DNA from: Elusimicrobia bacterium HGW-Elusimicrobia-1 | Lineage (GTDB): Bacteria > Elusimicrobiota > Endomicrobiia > PHAN01 | DNA length: 64,000 nucleotides | Direction: 5' to 3' | Assembly (NCBI GenBank): GCA_002841695.1 | Contig: PHAN01000001.1 | Location: 151,663-215,662 of the forward strand | Part shown: positions 53,657 through 62,569 of the stretch, piece by piece | How the letters are laid out: every line of letters begins with the position of its first letter | Numbering within the stretch: position 1 is the first letter of the stretch | Program-made: the position numbers and the translations under genes | Notes under the pieces: generated by a model | What the model saw: only the letters and a program-made list of their open reading frames with translations | The model's database searches: none | What the model was told of the DNA's origin: nothing

Positions 53657-54898
53657 ATGGCCAACGAAATCCGAGTACTCAAAGAAAAATGCACCGGCTG
53701 TACGCTTTGTTACAGGGAGTGTATGTTCGGAGCAATATCCATTATAGACGAAGATCGTCAGATTGCCGACGGCAGAAGAATAAAAAAACTTGCCTCGATA
53801 GATTTGGATAAATGCACGTTTTGCGGAGCGTGCGTCGCCGCGTGCAAAAAATTCGCGGCGATAGAACTTAAAAAAGACGAGGCCGCCGTTCATCTTGATA
53901 TCGATCCGGCTCACTACCGCGGCGTATGGATTTACGCCGAACAGCGCCACGGCGAGATATCGCCGGTTGTTTATGAACTCTCCGCCGAGGCCCGCCGTCT
54001 GGCGGACAAGCTCGGTGTAAACCTTTCGGCCGTGCTGATGGGCGATAAAATCGAGCCCAAGGCCAAAGACCTGATCAACCACGGCGCCGACAAAGTATAC
54101 GTTTTCGACGATCCGGTTCTTGCGGAATTTCAGGATGACCCGTATTCGGAACTGCTTTCCAAGCTTATAGCCGAAGAAAAACCCGAGATAGTGTTAATGG
54201 GCGCCACCAATATCGGCCGTTCCTTCGCGTCGCGCGTTGCCGCCAAGATTCGCACGGGGCTTACCGCCGACTGCACGGCTCTGGATATCGACACGGCCAA
54301 CCGCAATCTGTTGCAGACGCGTCCGGCCTTCGGCGGAAACATAATGGCCACCATCCTTACGCCGCGCCATCGTCCGCAGATGGCGACGGTACGGCATAAG
54401 GTTTTCAAGCCCGGAGTTCCCGATCCCGCCAGAAAGGGCGAAGTCGTCAAGAAAAATGTCAATCATTCGGAGTTGGTTGTCCGCACGAAATTTCTGCGTT
54501 TCATCAAAGATACGTCGGCAAAGGTCAATCTGGCGGACGCCGACATAATCGTATCCGGCGGGCGCGGTCTCTGCAAGGCGGAAGGTTTTAAACTTGTGGA
54601 GGAACTCGCCGAAGCGCTCGGCGGAGCCGTGGGATCTTCGCGGGCGGCCGTCGACGCCGGCTGGATACCCTATTCCCATCAGGTCGGCCAGACGGGAAGA
54701 ACCGTCAGCCCCAAGATATACGTGGCCTGCGGAATATCGGGTCAGATTCAGCATCTCGTCGGAATGAACTCCTCGGACTTGATTATCGCAATCAACAAAG
54801 ACAATACCTGCCCTATGATGAAAATGGCGACCTTCGCCCTGGAAGGCGACCTCTACGAAATCATTCCCGCTCTTGTAAAAGCGCTCAAAGAAAGATGA
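53657..54898 (+). CDS. etfA: Electron transfer flavoprotein, alpha subunit with N-terminal two-cluster ferredoxin domain
   Basis: 413 residues, longer than simple EtfA by a ferredoxin-like head. The head has [11 protein letters not shown] (Cys12, 15, 18, 22) and [11 protein letters not shown] (Cys53, 56, 59, 63), so two [4Fe-4S] clusters. Ordinary EtfA follows, ending with [20 protein letters not shown] and [16 protein letters not shown] for FAD. Ferredoxin-headed EtfA occurs in CarE-type caffeyl-CoA reductase and related electron-bifurcating complexes. With the adjacent acyl-CoA dehydrogenase this suggests flavin-based bifurcation to ferredoxin. Confidence 0.94.
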   Translation: MANEIRVLKEKCTGCTLCYRECMFGAISIIDEDRQIADGRRIKKLASIDLDKCTFCGACVAACKKFAAIELKKDEAAVHLDIDPAHYRGVWIYAEQRHGEISPVVYELSAEARRLADKLGVNLSAVLMGDKIEPKAKDLINHGADKVYVFDDPVLAEFQDDPYSELLSKLIAEEKPEIVLMGATNIGRSFASRVAAKIRTGLTADCTALDIDTANRNLLQTRPAFGGNIMATILTPRHRPQMATVRHKVFKPGVPDPARKGEVVKKNVNHSELVVRTKFLRFIKDTSAKVNLADADIIVSGGRGLCKAEGFKLVEELAEALGGAVGSSRAAVDAGWIPYSHQVGQTGRTVSPKIYVACGISGQIQHLVGMNSSDLIIAINKDNTCPMMKMATFALEGDLYEIIPALVKALKER

Positions 54899-55902
54899 TG
54901 CGCGCGGCCTCCCGCAAAAAGTCGTCGGCGTCTCCGCCGGAACGTTCCGTCGCTTCCCCACGAAAGCATATAGTCATCGTCGGCGCGGGAGCTATGGGTA
55001 CGCTGTTTGCGGCGTTGCTTTCAAAGTCCCGCCGCGCCGAGGTAACTCTTGTCGCAAAGAATAATTACGCGCCGCCGTCATCCGGCCGCGATGGCGTGAC
55101 TGTATCGGGGAAAACCCGCCTTCAAATCCCCGCCGGAAAAATCAAAATAGTATCATCTTTCCCTTCTTCGCCCAAGGCAAAAACTTCGCCGGCCGATGTC
55201 GCCGTAATTCTGGTAAAATCTTCCGATACCCGTTCCGCCGCGACGGCTTTGCTGCCGTTTGTCGACGGTAAAACAGTCGTTGTAACTTTTCAGAACGGTC
55301 TGGGTAATGTGGAAGCCGTAAAGGAAATTCTCGATCCGGCTCGCCCCGCCGCCGTGCTATCGGGCGCCACGACCCACGGCGCAAGGATTAGATTCCCGCG
55401 TGTTGTCGAGCATACAGGCAATGGGGAGACACTTATCGCCTATGATTCGGCGCAGGAAAAAAAATACGCTTTGGTGGCTGCGCGGATTTTGGCGTCGTCG
55501 GGACTGGCCACGCGGCCGCGCAAGGATTCTGCCTCGATACTGTGGTCAAAACTCGTCGTCAACGCGGCCATAAATCCGGTCGGCGCGGTTTTTTCTCAGA
55601 CCAACGGCGAAATCCTTAAAAATGACTTCGCGTTGAAAATCGCGTTGTCGGCCGCTTTTGAGGCCGCCTCGGTCGCGCGGGCTCTGGGCATAAAATTATT
55701 GTATCCCTCGGCGGAGAATAAAGTCAAATCGGTGCTTGCGGCGACCTCATCGAACAGAAACTCGATGTTGCAGGACGTATCCGCCGGACGACCCACCGAA
55801 ATCGAAGCCATTAACGGCTCTGTGATCAGAGCGGCGCGGCGTGTCGGTGTTAAAACGCCGTACAACAGGGTGCTTTACAGCAGCGTAAAAATTTGTCTGT
55901 AA
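54895..55902 (+). CDS. panE: 2-dehydropantoate 2-reductase (ketopantoate reductase)
   Basis: 335 residues; starts ATGATG overlapping the etfA stop. After a basic, serine-rich leader of about 25 residues the Rossmann motif VGAGAMGTLFAALLS appears. The catalytic lysine lies in WSKLVVNAAINPVGAV, and SMLQDVSAGRPTEIEAINGS is the C-terminal signature. The enzyme reduces ketopantoate to pantoate with NADPH for coenzyme A synthesis. Related ketopantoate-reductase-like proteins have other substrates, but the motif set is good. Confidence 0.9.
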   Translation: MMRAASRKKSSASPPERSVASPRKHIVIVGAGAMGTLFAALLSKSRRAEVTLVAKNNYAPPSSGRDGVTVSGKTRLQIPAGKIKIVSSFPSSPKAKTSPADVAVILVKSSDTRSAATALLPFVDGKTVVVTFQNGLGNVEAVKEILDPARPAAVLSGATTHGARIRFPRVVEHTGNGETLIAYDSAQEKKYALVAARILASSGLATRPRKDSASILWSKLVVNAAINPVGAVFSQTNGEILKNDFALKIALSAAFEAASVARALGIKLLYPSAENKVKSVLAATSSNRNSMLQDVSAGRPTEIEAINGSVIRAARRVGVKTPYNRVLYSSVKICL

Positions 55903-56278
55903 ACCAAAACTTTTTTTGTCTTTAATAAACCCGTCTGTTTCCTGCCTTCCCCGTCGCAGATTGGCGGGAAAAACCCCATACAAGCGTCTATGAGGCGTGC
56001 GGTTTTCCTCTCGGCACCCTCACCTTAATCCTCTCCCGTAATAGGGAGAGGAAAATTATTGTCCGTGTTTGAGGGCAACAAGCAAAAAAAGATTTACTCT
56101 GAAACGTTTATGCCATCGATATAAAACTTAGCGTCGGGTTTCGTCGGATTTTGTATAATATCTCCGCAAAAATCCCCCGTACCCCCTTTTACAAAGGGGG
56201 AATAAAGCGCCTCTCTTTGAAAACTTGTTTCCGAATATTTAGGGGAAAGAAGGCAGGGGAGATTTATAAAACAAATAA
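55903..56278. repeat. Non-coding gap of 376 bases with several repeats and a weak promoter
   Basis: No reading frame is supported. A perfect 8 bp hairpin CCTCTCCC/GGGAGAGG lies at 56030-56051. A CCCCC-family unit is at 56171-56203, of the same plan as the inverted pair at 41426-41513. TATAAT at 56154-56159 could be a -10 box, but no good -35 is spaced from it. A T-run at 55910-55916 follows the panE stop without a clear stem. GGGGAG upstream of the next gene is too far (about 18 bases) to be an ideal Shine-Dalgarno. Confidence 0.6.
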
Positions 56279-57409
56279 ATGATGAATAAAAATTTTCTTG
56301 CCGTTTCGGGCTCTCATAGCGAAATGGGCTTCCGGCAGGGCGCGGAGTTCGCCGCCGACATCAAGGGGACTTTCAAGCGCGTTCTCGGATTCGACGGCAT
56401 AAAGCTCGTAAAACCTTTTTTTATGCCCAAGTCCGTTTTCGGGTGGTTTATGAAGCGTGAAATCGCCGCCAAATGGCTTGGCAATATCAGAGTTATGGCG
56501 CCGCACCAGTACGAGCGGCTTTTGGGCATAGCGGAGGGCGCCGATACTCCGATGGAGGAGCTTCTTTCGATTCAGGCGTTGGAGGTTATGGCCGACGACG
56601 TGTCTTTGGTCATAGAGGGCTGCTTCTCGGCCGCCCTGCATCCGTCGAGGACGGTTTCCGGCGAGCCGGCGGTTATAAAGAATTTCGATTTCATCCGTGA
56701 TTTCGCCGACGATAATATCGCGCGCATATCGTCGCCTAAGACGGGTTTTGCCAGTTTTGAACTCACTTACAAGCAAATTACCGGTTCGCACGACGGAATG
56801 AACGAGAAGGGACTTGTAATAACTTATAATTACGGGCTTACCGCCGAAAAAACCGAGGCGCGTCTTCCGATAACCCTTTTGGTGCAGGAAATTCTTGAAA
56901 ACTGCGCGACCGTCGAGCAGGCGCTTGCGCTCGTCGGGAATTTCCGTTTTCCGAACGCCGCCATATTGACTGTGGCGGACGTTTCCGGCGCGGCGGCTTC
57001 CGTGGAGATAACTCCCGAGCATATCGCGGTTAGACGTCCGGCAAACGGCGTGATAGTCAATACCAATTTTTTCTCGACCGACGAAATAAAGAAATTCGAC
57101 ATCCCCCGCTCGGCTATGTATTCGAAAAAAGCCCCCGCGGGAATTCGGGGAAGAAGGATTCACGAAACGAACGAGCTGCGGTATGATCGCGCCATGGAGT
57201 TAATTAATTCAAACAAAAAACTTTCCGAAGACGACCTTATAAAGATTCTATCGGATCATTCGGGCGCCGTCGGTTCGGAAGATACTATCTGCAGGCACGG
57301 CGATTTTTTCAGGACTCAGGTATCCGCGATTTTTTATCCCAGGCGCCGCCGCATACTTGTGTCATTCGGGTTTCCCTGTCTGTCGGAGTTCAGCGAATAT
57401 ATTTTTTGA
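56279..57409 (+). CDS. C45-type autoproteolytic acyltransferase/hydrolase (penicillin acyltransferase-like)
   Basis: 376 residues. The signature is EGCFSAAL with Cys115, which in the C45 (acyl-CoA:6-aminopenicillanate acyltransferase) family becomes the N-terminal nucleophile after self-cleavage between Gly and Cys. GSHSEMGFRQG at the N-terminus, NFDFIRDF, and GMNEKGLVITYNYGL agree with the family. It would take or transfer an acyl group on an amide. The natural substrate is unknown; no antibiotic genes are nearby. No signal peptide is seen. Confidence 0.88.
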   Translation: MMNKNFLAVSGSHSEMGFRQGAEFAADIKGTFKRVLGFDGIKLVKPFFMPKSVFGWFMKREIAAKWLGNIRVMAPHQYERLLGIAEGADTPMEELLSIQALEVMADDVSLVIEGCFSAALHPSRTVSGEPAVIKNFDFIRDFADDNIARISSPKTGFASFELTYKQITGSHDGMNEKGLVITYNYGLTAEKTEARLPITLLVQEILENCATVEQALALVGNFRFPNAAILTVADVSGAAASVEITPEHIAVRRPANGVIVNTNFFSTDEIKKFDIPRSAMYSKKAPAGIRGRRIHETNELRYDRAMELINSNKKLSEDDLIKILSDHSGAVGSEDTICRHGDFFRTQVSAIFYPRRRRILVSFGFPCLSEFSEYIF

Positions 57410-57418
57410 CTCCGCTAA

Positions 57419-58285
57419 ATGAAAAAAATATCCGATATATTATCTTCGGGCAAGACGACGCTTTCTTTCGAGTTTTTTCCTCCCAAAACTCCTCCGGGAA
57501 GAATTAAACTTTACGAGAAGGCGTCGCGTTTGACGGAACTCTCGCCGGATTTTTTTTCGGTGACATACGGCGCCGTCGGGGGAACGCGCGAATTTACCGA
57601 AGAAGTGGCCGGAGAACTACAAAACAGGTTTGGCGTTCCGGTTATGCAGCATCTTGCCGCTGTCGGACATTCCGCCGCGGATATCAGAAATATGCTCGAT
57701 AAAATGAAAGTCCGCGGCATACGAAACGTAATGGCTTTAAGGGGAGATGTTCCGGACGGCGTCAGCGTTTCGTCCGTCGAAAAATTCCCTTATGCCGCGG
57801 ATTTGTGCCGGTTTATCGTTTCCGAATACGGTGATTATTTTTCCGTCGGAGTGGCCGGTTATCCCGAGGGGCATCCCGATACTCCGGATCCGGACGTCGG
57901 CGCCGAGCATCTTAAAATGAAAATTGCCGCGGGCGGCGAGTTTGTGGTCACCCAGCTTTTTTTCGACAATGACAAATTTTTCCGCTATATGCGTATGCTC
58001 GCGGCGCATGGTCTTAAGGCGCGTGTTATCCCCGGGGTGCTGCCGATAACCGACTACGGACGGCTTCTGTCTTTTTGTCAGAAATGCAAAGTGGATATTC
58101 CCGAAGAAGTTCATAAAAGATTCCGCCCGATAGCCACAGACGCGGCGGCGACTTTCAAAGAGGGCGTGGCGTTGGCGCGCGCGCAGTGCGATGATCTTTT
58201 GTCGCGCGGGGCGGGCGGGCTGCATATTTATACGCTCAATCAGTCCGAGGCGGCCGCCTCGACGGTGGAAGGTTTGATAAAATGA
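57419..58285 (+). CDS. metF: Methylenetetrahydrofolate reductase
   Basis: 288 residues, the bacterial length. LSFEFFPPKTPPG holds the catalytic glutamate region, and VTYGAVGGT, NVMALRGDVPDG and VAGYPEGHPD follow, then FVVTQLFFDNDKFF. It reduces methylene-tetrahydrofolate to methyl-tetrahydrofolate with an FAD cofactor. It opens a tight C1 operon; fchA starts with ATGA overlap. No MetV-like partner is present. Confidence 0.97.
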   Translation: MKKISDILSSGKTTLSFEFFPPKTPPGRIKLYEKASRLTELSPDFFSVTYGAVGGTREFTEEVAGELQNRFGVPVMQHLAAVGHSAADIRNMLDKMKVRGIRNVMALRGDVPDGVSVSSVEKFPYAADLCRFIVSEYGDYFSVGVAGYPEGHPDTPDPDVGAEHLKMKIAAGGEFVVTQLFFDNDKFFRYMRMLAAHGLKARVIPGVLPITDYGRLLSFCQKCKVDIPEEVHKRFRPIATDAAATFKEGVALARAQCDDLLSRGAGGLHIYTLNQSEAAASTVEGLIK

Positions 58286-58857
58286 AACGCGTTAAATCCG
58301 CGAATCTCGCGGAGATGAAAATATCGTCTTATTTGTCGGCGTTGTCGGCGCGGATGCCTTCGCCCGGCGGAGGTTCCGCCGCGGCTTTGGCGGCGGCTTT
58401 GGGCGTGGCTTGCGCTCTGAAAGCGGCGGCTTTTACAAAGGTGGAATGTCTTCCGCCTTCGCGCCGCAAGGTCTTTAAGGCGGCCTCAAGGGTTCTTGTG
58501 ACGGCTCGCGGAGTTTTCGAGCGCGCCGTATCGCGGGATGCCGTCGCGTATTTCAAAGTTTCCGCGGCGGCAAAGCGGCTATCCGCGGCTCCTTCGGGGA
58601 GCATTGAAGCGTCTCGGGCGGCGGGGCGGTTTGCCTCGGCTCTGGAGCGCGCCTCGGAGGTACCCTCCGAGGCGGCGCGCGAAGCGCGCCGAGCGGCGCG
58701 CGCCATCGCCGGAAGCCGTCGCGATTTCAACCCGCGTTTCGCTTCCGACATCGCCTGCGCCGAACTGCTTCTTGCGTCCGCGGCGCGCGCCTGCGCGCTC
58801 CTGGCGGCGGAAAATCTGGCCGCGGCCCGCCGTGCCCTGTCCGGAGCCAAAAAATGA
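58282..58857 (+). CDS. fchA: Formimidoyl/methenyl-tetrahydrofolate cyclodeaminase-type protein
   Basis: 191 residues. MPSPGGGSAAALAAALG is the signature of the FTCD C-terminal domain, here as a stand-alone helical protein. The protein is extremely rich in alanine and arginine in its second half. In acetogens FchA converts methenyl- and formyl-tetrahydrofolate and its gene neighbours folD and metF, as here. The overlap with both neighbours supports one operon. Confidence 0.9.
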   Translation: MKRVKSANLAEMKISSYLSALSARMPSPGGGSAAALAAALGVACALKAAAFTKVECLPPSRRKVFKAASRVLVTARGVFERAVSRDAVAYFKVSAAAKRLSAAPSGSIEASRAAGRFASALERASEVPSEAAREARRAARAIAGSRRDFNPRFASDIACAELLLASAARACALLAAENLAAARRALSGAKK

Positions 58858-59774
58858 AAGCCAAAATAATCGACGGCAGAGCCATCGCCTCAAAAATTGT
58901 CGCCGCCGCGCGGGAGAAAATCGCCCGGCCGGGCGCTGCCCCGGTGGTGCTTGTGTCGGTAGTTGTGGGCGACGATCCTTCGGTGGCGTCGTACGTAATA
59001 ACACAAAAGAAAGTATGCGCCGGGGCGGGAATATTACACGAGACGGTCAAATTCGACTCAACAATAGCAAAGCGCGAGTTGCTCTCGGAAATCACGCGCC
59101 TTAACGCCGAATACAGAGTTACGGGCGTAATAATCAATCTGCCTCTGCCGGAAAGAATAAGTTCCTATGAGGTACAGAGCGCGGTGTCCGGGGAAAAAGA
59201 CGCGGAAGGACTTAACCCCGCCAATCTTGGAAATCTTATGCATACCGGCGCGCCGCGTTTTGTCCATCCGTGCGCGGCATCGGCCGTTATGGAATGCATA
59301 AAACATTCCGCGACAACGCTCAAAGGCAAGGAAGTCGTAATAGTGGGACACGGCGACGTCGTCGGCAAACCGCTCGCGGCAATGCTTTTGTCGTCTAAAA
59401 TATCCGCGCCGACCGTCACCGTTTGCAATATTACTACGCGCGATTTGGCCTCGCACACCCGCCGCGCCGATGTGCTTGTTGTGGCTGCCGGAAAAGCCGG
59501 ACTCGTAACAAGAGATATGGTCAAGGACGGCGCCGTAGTCATCGACGTCGGAATAAATACCGTGGAACTCATAGACGACCGCGGACAAAAAATAATAGAC
59601 CCCAAAACCGGATTAACGGCGGTTCGCATCGTCGGAGACGTGGCTTTTGATGAAGTCGCGGAAGCGGCTTCGGCCATAACGCCGGTTCCGGGCGGAGTGG
59701 GACCGGTCACGTCGGCAATGCTGGTAAGAAACATGGTTTCTCTGGCATCCGTCCGCCGGCCCAAACAACAATGA
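58854..59774 (+). CDS. folD: Methylenetetrahydrofolate dehydrogenase/cyclohydrolase
   Basis: 306 residues. YVITQKKVCAGAGI supplies the catalytic lysine of the cyclohydrolase site, INLPLPERI matches the QLPLP loop, and VGHGDVVGKPLAAMLL plus ITPVPGGVGPVTSAML are diagnostic. The usual PCTPxG segment reads HPCAASAVM, so the threonine is alanine, and the KDVDG-type motif reads KDAEG. FolD interconverts methylene-, methenyl- and formyl-tetrahydrofolate using NAD(P). With fchA beside it, the cyclohydrolase step may be shared. Confidence 0.95.
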   Translation: MKAKIIDGRAIASKIVAAAREKIARPGAAPVVLVSVVVGDDPSVASYVITQKKVCAGAGILHETVKFDSTIAKRELLSEITRLNAEYRVTGVIINLPLPERISSYEVQSAVSGEKDAEGLNPANLGNLMHTGAPRFVHPCAASAVMECIKHSATTLKGKEVVIVGHGDVVGKPLAAMLLSSKISAPTVTVCNITTRDLASHTRRADVLVVAAGKAGLVTRDMVKDGAVVIDVGINTVELIDDRGQKIIDPKTGLTAVRIVGDVAFDEVAEAASAITPVPGGVGPVTSAMLVRNMVSLASVRRPKQQ

Positions 59775-60187
59775 AAATAATATCAAAGGCGTTCGATTTC
59801 AAAACTCCCGGTAATTGCGACATTGTCGACCTTACAGAGCGAGCCCGCAAAGCGCTGTCCGACACCGCTCTTAAAAACGGGCAACTTACGGTATTCGCTC
59901 CCGGCGCCACTTGCGCCGTCACGACGACAGAGTACGAGCCGGGACTGCTGGAAGACACCAAAGAAATATTTAAACGTATCGTCGCCGAGCGACCCTGGCG
60001 GCACGATGCCGATTCGCCCACGGGCAACGCTCCGTCACACTTGCGCGCTTCGCTTGTGGGGCCTTCGCTTACCATTCCGTTCATCGACGGTAATTTGACG
60101 CTCGGGACGTGGCAGAGCGTGGTTTTCATCGATTTCGACAACCGCCCCCGTTCCCGCAAAGTTATATTTCAGTTTATCGGAGAGTGA
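59771..60187 (+). CDS. YjbQ-family protein (UPF0047)
   Basis: 138 residues, whole family length. EYEPGLLEDT, HDADSPTGNAPSHLRASLVG and LTLGTWQSVVFIDFDN are the conserved segments, including histidines near the trimer active site. The family has weak thiamine-phosphate-synthase-like activity in E. coli and its true role is unsettled. It is translationally coupled to folD and followed after six bases by the hexulose-phosphate-synthase fusion. Confidence 0.93.
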   Translation: MKIISKAFDFKTPGNCDIVDLTERARKALSDTALKNGQLTVFAPGATCAVTTTEYEPGLLEDTKEIFKRIVAERPWRHDADSPTGNAPSHLRASLVGPSLTIPFIDGNLTLGTWQSVVFIDFDNRPRSRKVIFQFIGE

Positions 60188-60193
60188 CAACCA

Positions 60194-61486
60194 ATGGCAA
60201 TGAAACCCGTACTTCAGGTCGCGCTTGATTTTATCGACCTAAAAAGAGCTCTTACGCTGGCAGGCGAAGCCGTGAAAGGCGGAGTCGACTGGATAGAAGC
60301 CGGCACGCCCCTGATAAAAGCCGAAGGCCTCGAAGCCGTGCGCGCCCTCAAAAAACAGTTTCCCGGAAAAATAATCGTGGCCGATATGAAAACTATGGAC
60401 GTTGGCCGCGCGGAAGTCGAAATCGCCGCAAAGGCCGGGGCGTCCGTCGTGGGCATACTCGGCGCCGCTTCCGACGAAACCATAAAAGAAGCCGTCGCCG
60501 CCGCCCGAAATTACGGCGCCAAAGTCATAGTCGATCTCATAGAAGTAAAAAATCCCGTAGCCCGCGCCAGAGACGCGGAACGTCTCGGAGCCGACTACGT
60601 GGGAGTGCATATTCCCGTCGACGATCAGATGAAAGGCAAAACCTGTCTCGACGTCGTTTCAAAAGTCGCCTCAGCGGTTTCCATACCGGTTTCGGCCGCG
60701 GGAGGAATCCATTCCGGCAATGCCGCCGCAGTCGTAAAAGCGGGCGCGTCCATAATAGTGGCGGGCGGCTCAATCACCAAATCTCCCGACGCCCGCGCCG
60801 CCGTATCGCGCATAAAAAAAGCCATGAACACCGGCGCGGCGATATTCTCCGAGAGATTCAGAAGGGTGGACGAAAAAAACATACTGGCCGCCCTCGGCAA
60901 GGTCTCCGCCGCCAATTTGTCCGACGCGCTTCACCGCGCCGCGCCCTTAAAAAACATTTTTCCCGTTTTTGCGTCCGGAAAAATCGCGGGCCGCGCCGTA
61001 ACCGTCAGAACCGCGCCGGGCGACTGGGCCAAGCCCGTGCAAGCCATAGATATCGCTTCGCCCGGAGACATAATAGTCGTCGACGCGGGCGGAACGAGTC
61101 CCGCGGTTTGGGGAGAACTCGCCACCACCAGCGCCGTCCTGAAAAAACTCGCGGGCGTCGTCATTTACGGCGGCATACGCGATGTTTCGGACATAAAAAA
61201 AATAAAGTTTCCGTCTTACGCTTCCGTCATCACCCCTCAGGCCGGCGAACCCAGGGGCTTCGGAGAAATAGGCGTTACGATTGACATAGGCGGAGTGAAA
61301 ATATCCTCCGGCGACTGGATTCTGGCCGACGAAGACGGCGTTATGGTCGTCCCTTCGGCCACGGTCGTGGAATCGGCCAACAGGGCGATGGACGTGCTCG
61401 AAAAAGAGGAGCGTCTGAGAACTGAAATAAAAGCCGGCAAGACGCTCTCTGAACTGGCCGAACTTCTGAAATGGGAGAAGAAATAA
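60194..61486 (+). CDS. Fusion of 3-hexulose-6-phosphate synthase-like and RraA-like domains
   Basis: 430 residues. Residues 1 to about 210 are an HPS/KGPDC-type barrel: LQVALDFIDLKRAL, VADMKTMDVG with the metal-binding aspartates, VDLIEVKN, GVHIPVDDQM and SAAGGIHSGN. From about 220 an RraA/HMG-aldolase-like domain has DIIVVDAGG, WGELATTSAV and GGIRDVSD. HPS joins formaldehyde with ribulose 5-phosphate or, in archaea, runs in reverse to make pentose. No hexuloisomerase gene is present. Its place among folate C1 genes hints at formaldehyde or pentose handling. Confidence 0.92.
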   Translation: MAMKPVLQVALDFIDLKRALTLAGEAVKGGVDWIEAGTPLIKAEGLEAVRALKKQFPGKIIVADMKTMDVGRAEVEIAAKAGASVVGILGAASDETIKEAVAAARNYGAKVIVDLIEVKNPVARARDAERLGADYVGVHIPVDDQMKGKTCLDVVSKVASAVSIPVSAAGGIHSGNAAAVVKAGASIIVAGGSITKSPDARAAVSRIKKAMNTGAAIFSERFRRVDEKNILAALGKVSAANLSDALHRAAPLKNIFPVFASGKIAGRAVTVRTAPGDWAKPVQAIDIASPGDIIVVDAGGTSPAVWGELATTSAVLKKLAGVVIYGGIRDVSDIKKIKFPSYASVITPQAGEPRGFGEIGVTIDIGGVKISSGDWILADEDGVMVVPSATVVESANRAMDVLEKEERLRTEIKAGKTLSELAELLKWEKK

Positions 61487-62536
61487 GTGAAAACCGCAAC
61501 TACTATCGGCAGTATGCCGCACGTATCTCCCGACGAGGCGCTCGATATTATAATGCGCCGCACGCCGGATTTGGTCGCCTGGCCGCAGCTTCCCCGCCGG
61601 TCGTATCTTGAAAATATGACGGCCCAATACTCGGAAAACTTTCCCGGCATCACCAGAGACGACGCCAAAAAAAGGGTTTATGTATCGTCGGAAGCAGCCC
61701 TTGCCGGCCTTGAAAAATTTTACGAAAAATATCTGGCCGACGACATAGATTATTTTTCCGTTTCGTCCGATGTTGCGGCGGGACTTCACGCGCTGTTGAA
61801 GCGCTCCGCGGCCTCGCCGTCTATTGCGGTAAAATGCCAGACGGCCGGGCCGGTGACATTCGCCATGATGCTCAAAGACGAAAACGATAAACCGGTTTTT
61901 TTCGACGAAAATCTCAGAGACGCCGCCATAAAAAACGTGGCTATGAAATCCGTCTGGCAGTTGAAGGCCTTCGCCGGAGCGTGCCGCACGGTGTTTCTCG
62001 ACGAGCCGTATCTTTCCGCCTATGGCAGCGCGTTCACGGCGCTTTCGCGCGAAGACGTCGTCGATACTCTTAAAGCCGCCTTCGGCGAAGTCCGACGGCT
62101 CGCGCCCGCGGCGCTCGGACTTTCGGCTTCAAGCGGGACGGACGGGAAAGACGTCTCCATCGGAGTTCATTGTTGCGGCAACACCGACTGGTCGCTTTTG
62201 GTCGACGGCGGAGCCGACATAATATCTTTCGATTCGCACGGATTCGCCGAATCCCTCGCCCTCGCGGCGGATTCCGTCAAAAAATTTCTTGAGGCCGGAG
62301 GTCGAATCGTCTGGGGCGCGGTTCCAACCTCGGCCGATGTCCTTGCCGCCGAAACGCCGGCGTCTCTTAAAAAGCGTCTTGACGACGCCGTCGCCGTTGT
62401 CGCCGCCAAGGGCGTCGATGAAAAACTTCTGCGCGGCCGTATGCTGATATCTCCGGCCTGCGGATTGGGCTCTCTCGACGAAAAAACTGCGGCCCTTGCG
62501 CTCGAATACACGCAAATTCTGGCGGAATCGCTTTAG
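61487..62536 (+). CDS. MetE/UROD-fold methyltransferase (core methionine-synthase-like)
   Basis: 349 residues from a GTG start directly after the previous stop. The pattern TTIGSMPHVSPDEALDII, VKCQTAGPVTFAMML and FLDEPYLSAYG is that of the uroporphyrinogen decarboxylase/cobalamin-independent methionine synthase group. GVHCCGNTDW and SPACGLGSL resemble the zinc-binding His-x-Cys and Cys of MetE. It lacks the MetE N-terminal half, like archaeal and anaerobe core-MetE proteins that do not use folate. It probably moves a methyl group to a thiol such as homocysteine; the donor may be a corrinoid. Confidence 0.85.
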   Translation: MKTATTIGSMPHVSPDEALDIIMRRTPDLVAWPQLPRRSYLENMTAQYSENFPGITRDDAKKRVYVSSEAALAGLEKFYEKYLADDIDYFSVSSDVAAGLHALLKRSAASPSIAVKCQTAGPVTFAMMLKDENDKPVFFDENLRDAAIKNVAMKSVWQLKAFAGACRTVFLDEPYLSAYGSAFTALSREDVVDTLKAAFGEVRRLAPAALGLSASSGTDGKDVSIGVHCCGNTDWSLLVDGGADIISFDSHGFAESLALAADSVKKFLEAGGRIVWGAVPTSADVLAAETPASLKKRLDDAVAVVAAKGVDEKLLRGRMLISPACGLGSLDEKTAALALEYTQILAESL

Positions 62537-62569
62537 AGTGGTGTCGTTGCGCGTCCGCCGCACCCTTGT

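Noticed and set aside
56150..56160. TATAAT as a firm promoter for the C45 gene.
   Set aside because: No acceptable -35 at 16-18 bases and no extended -10, so it is only mentioned as weak.
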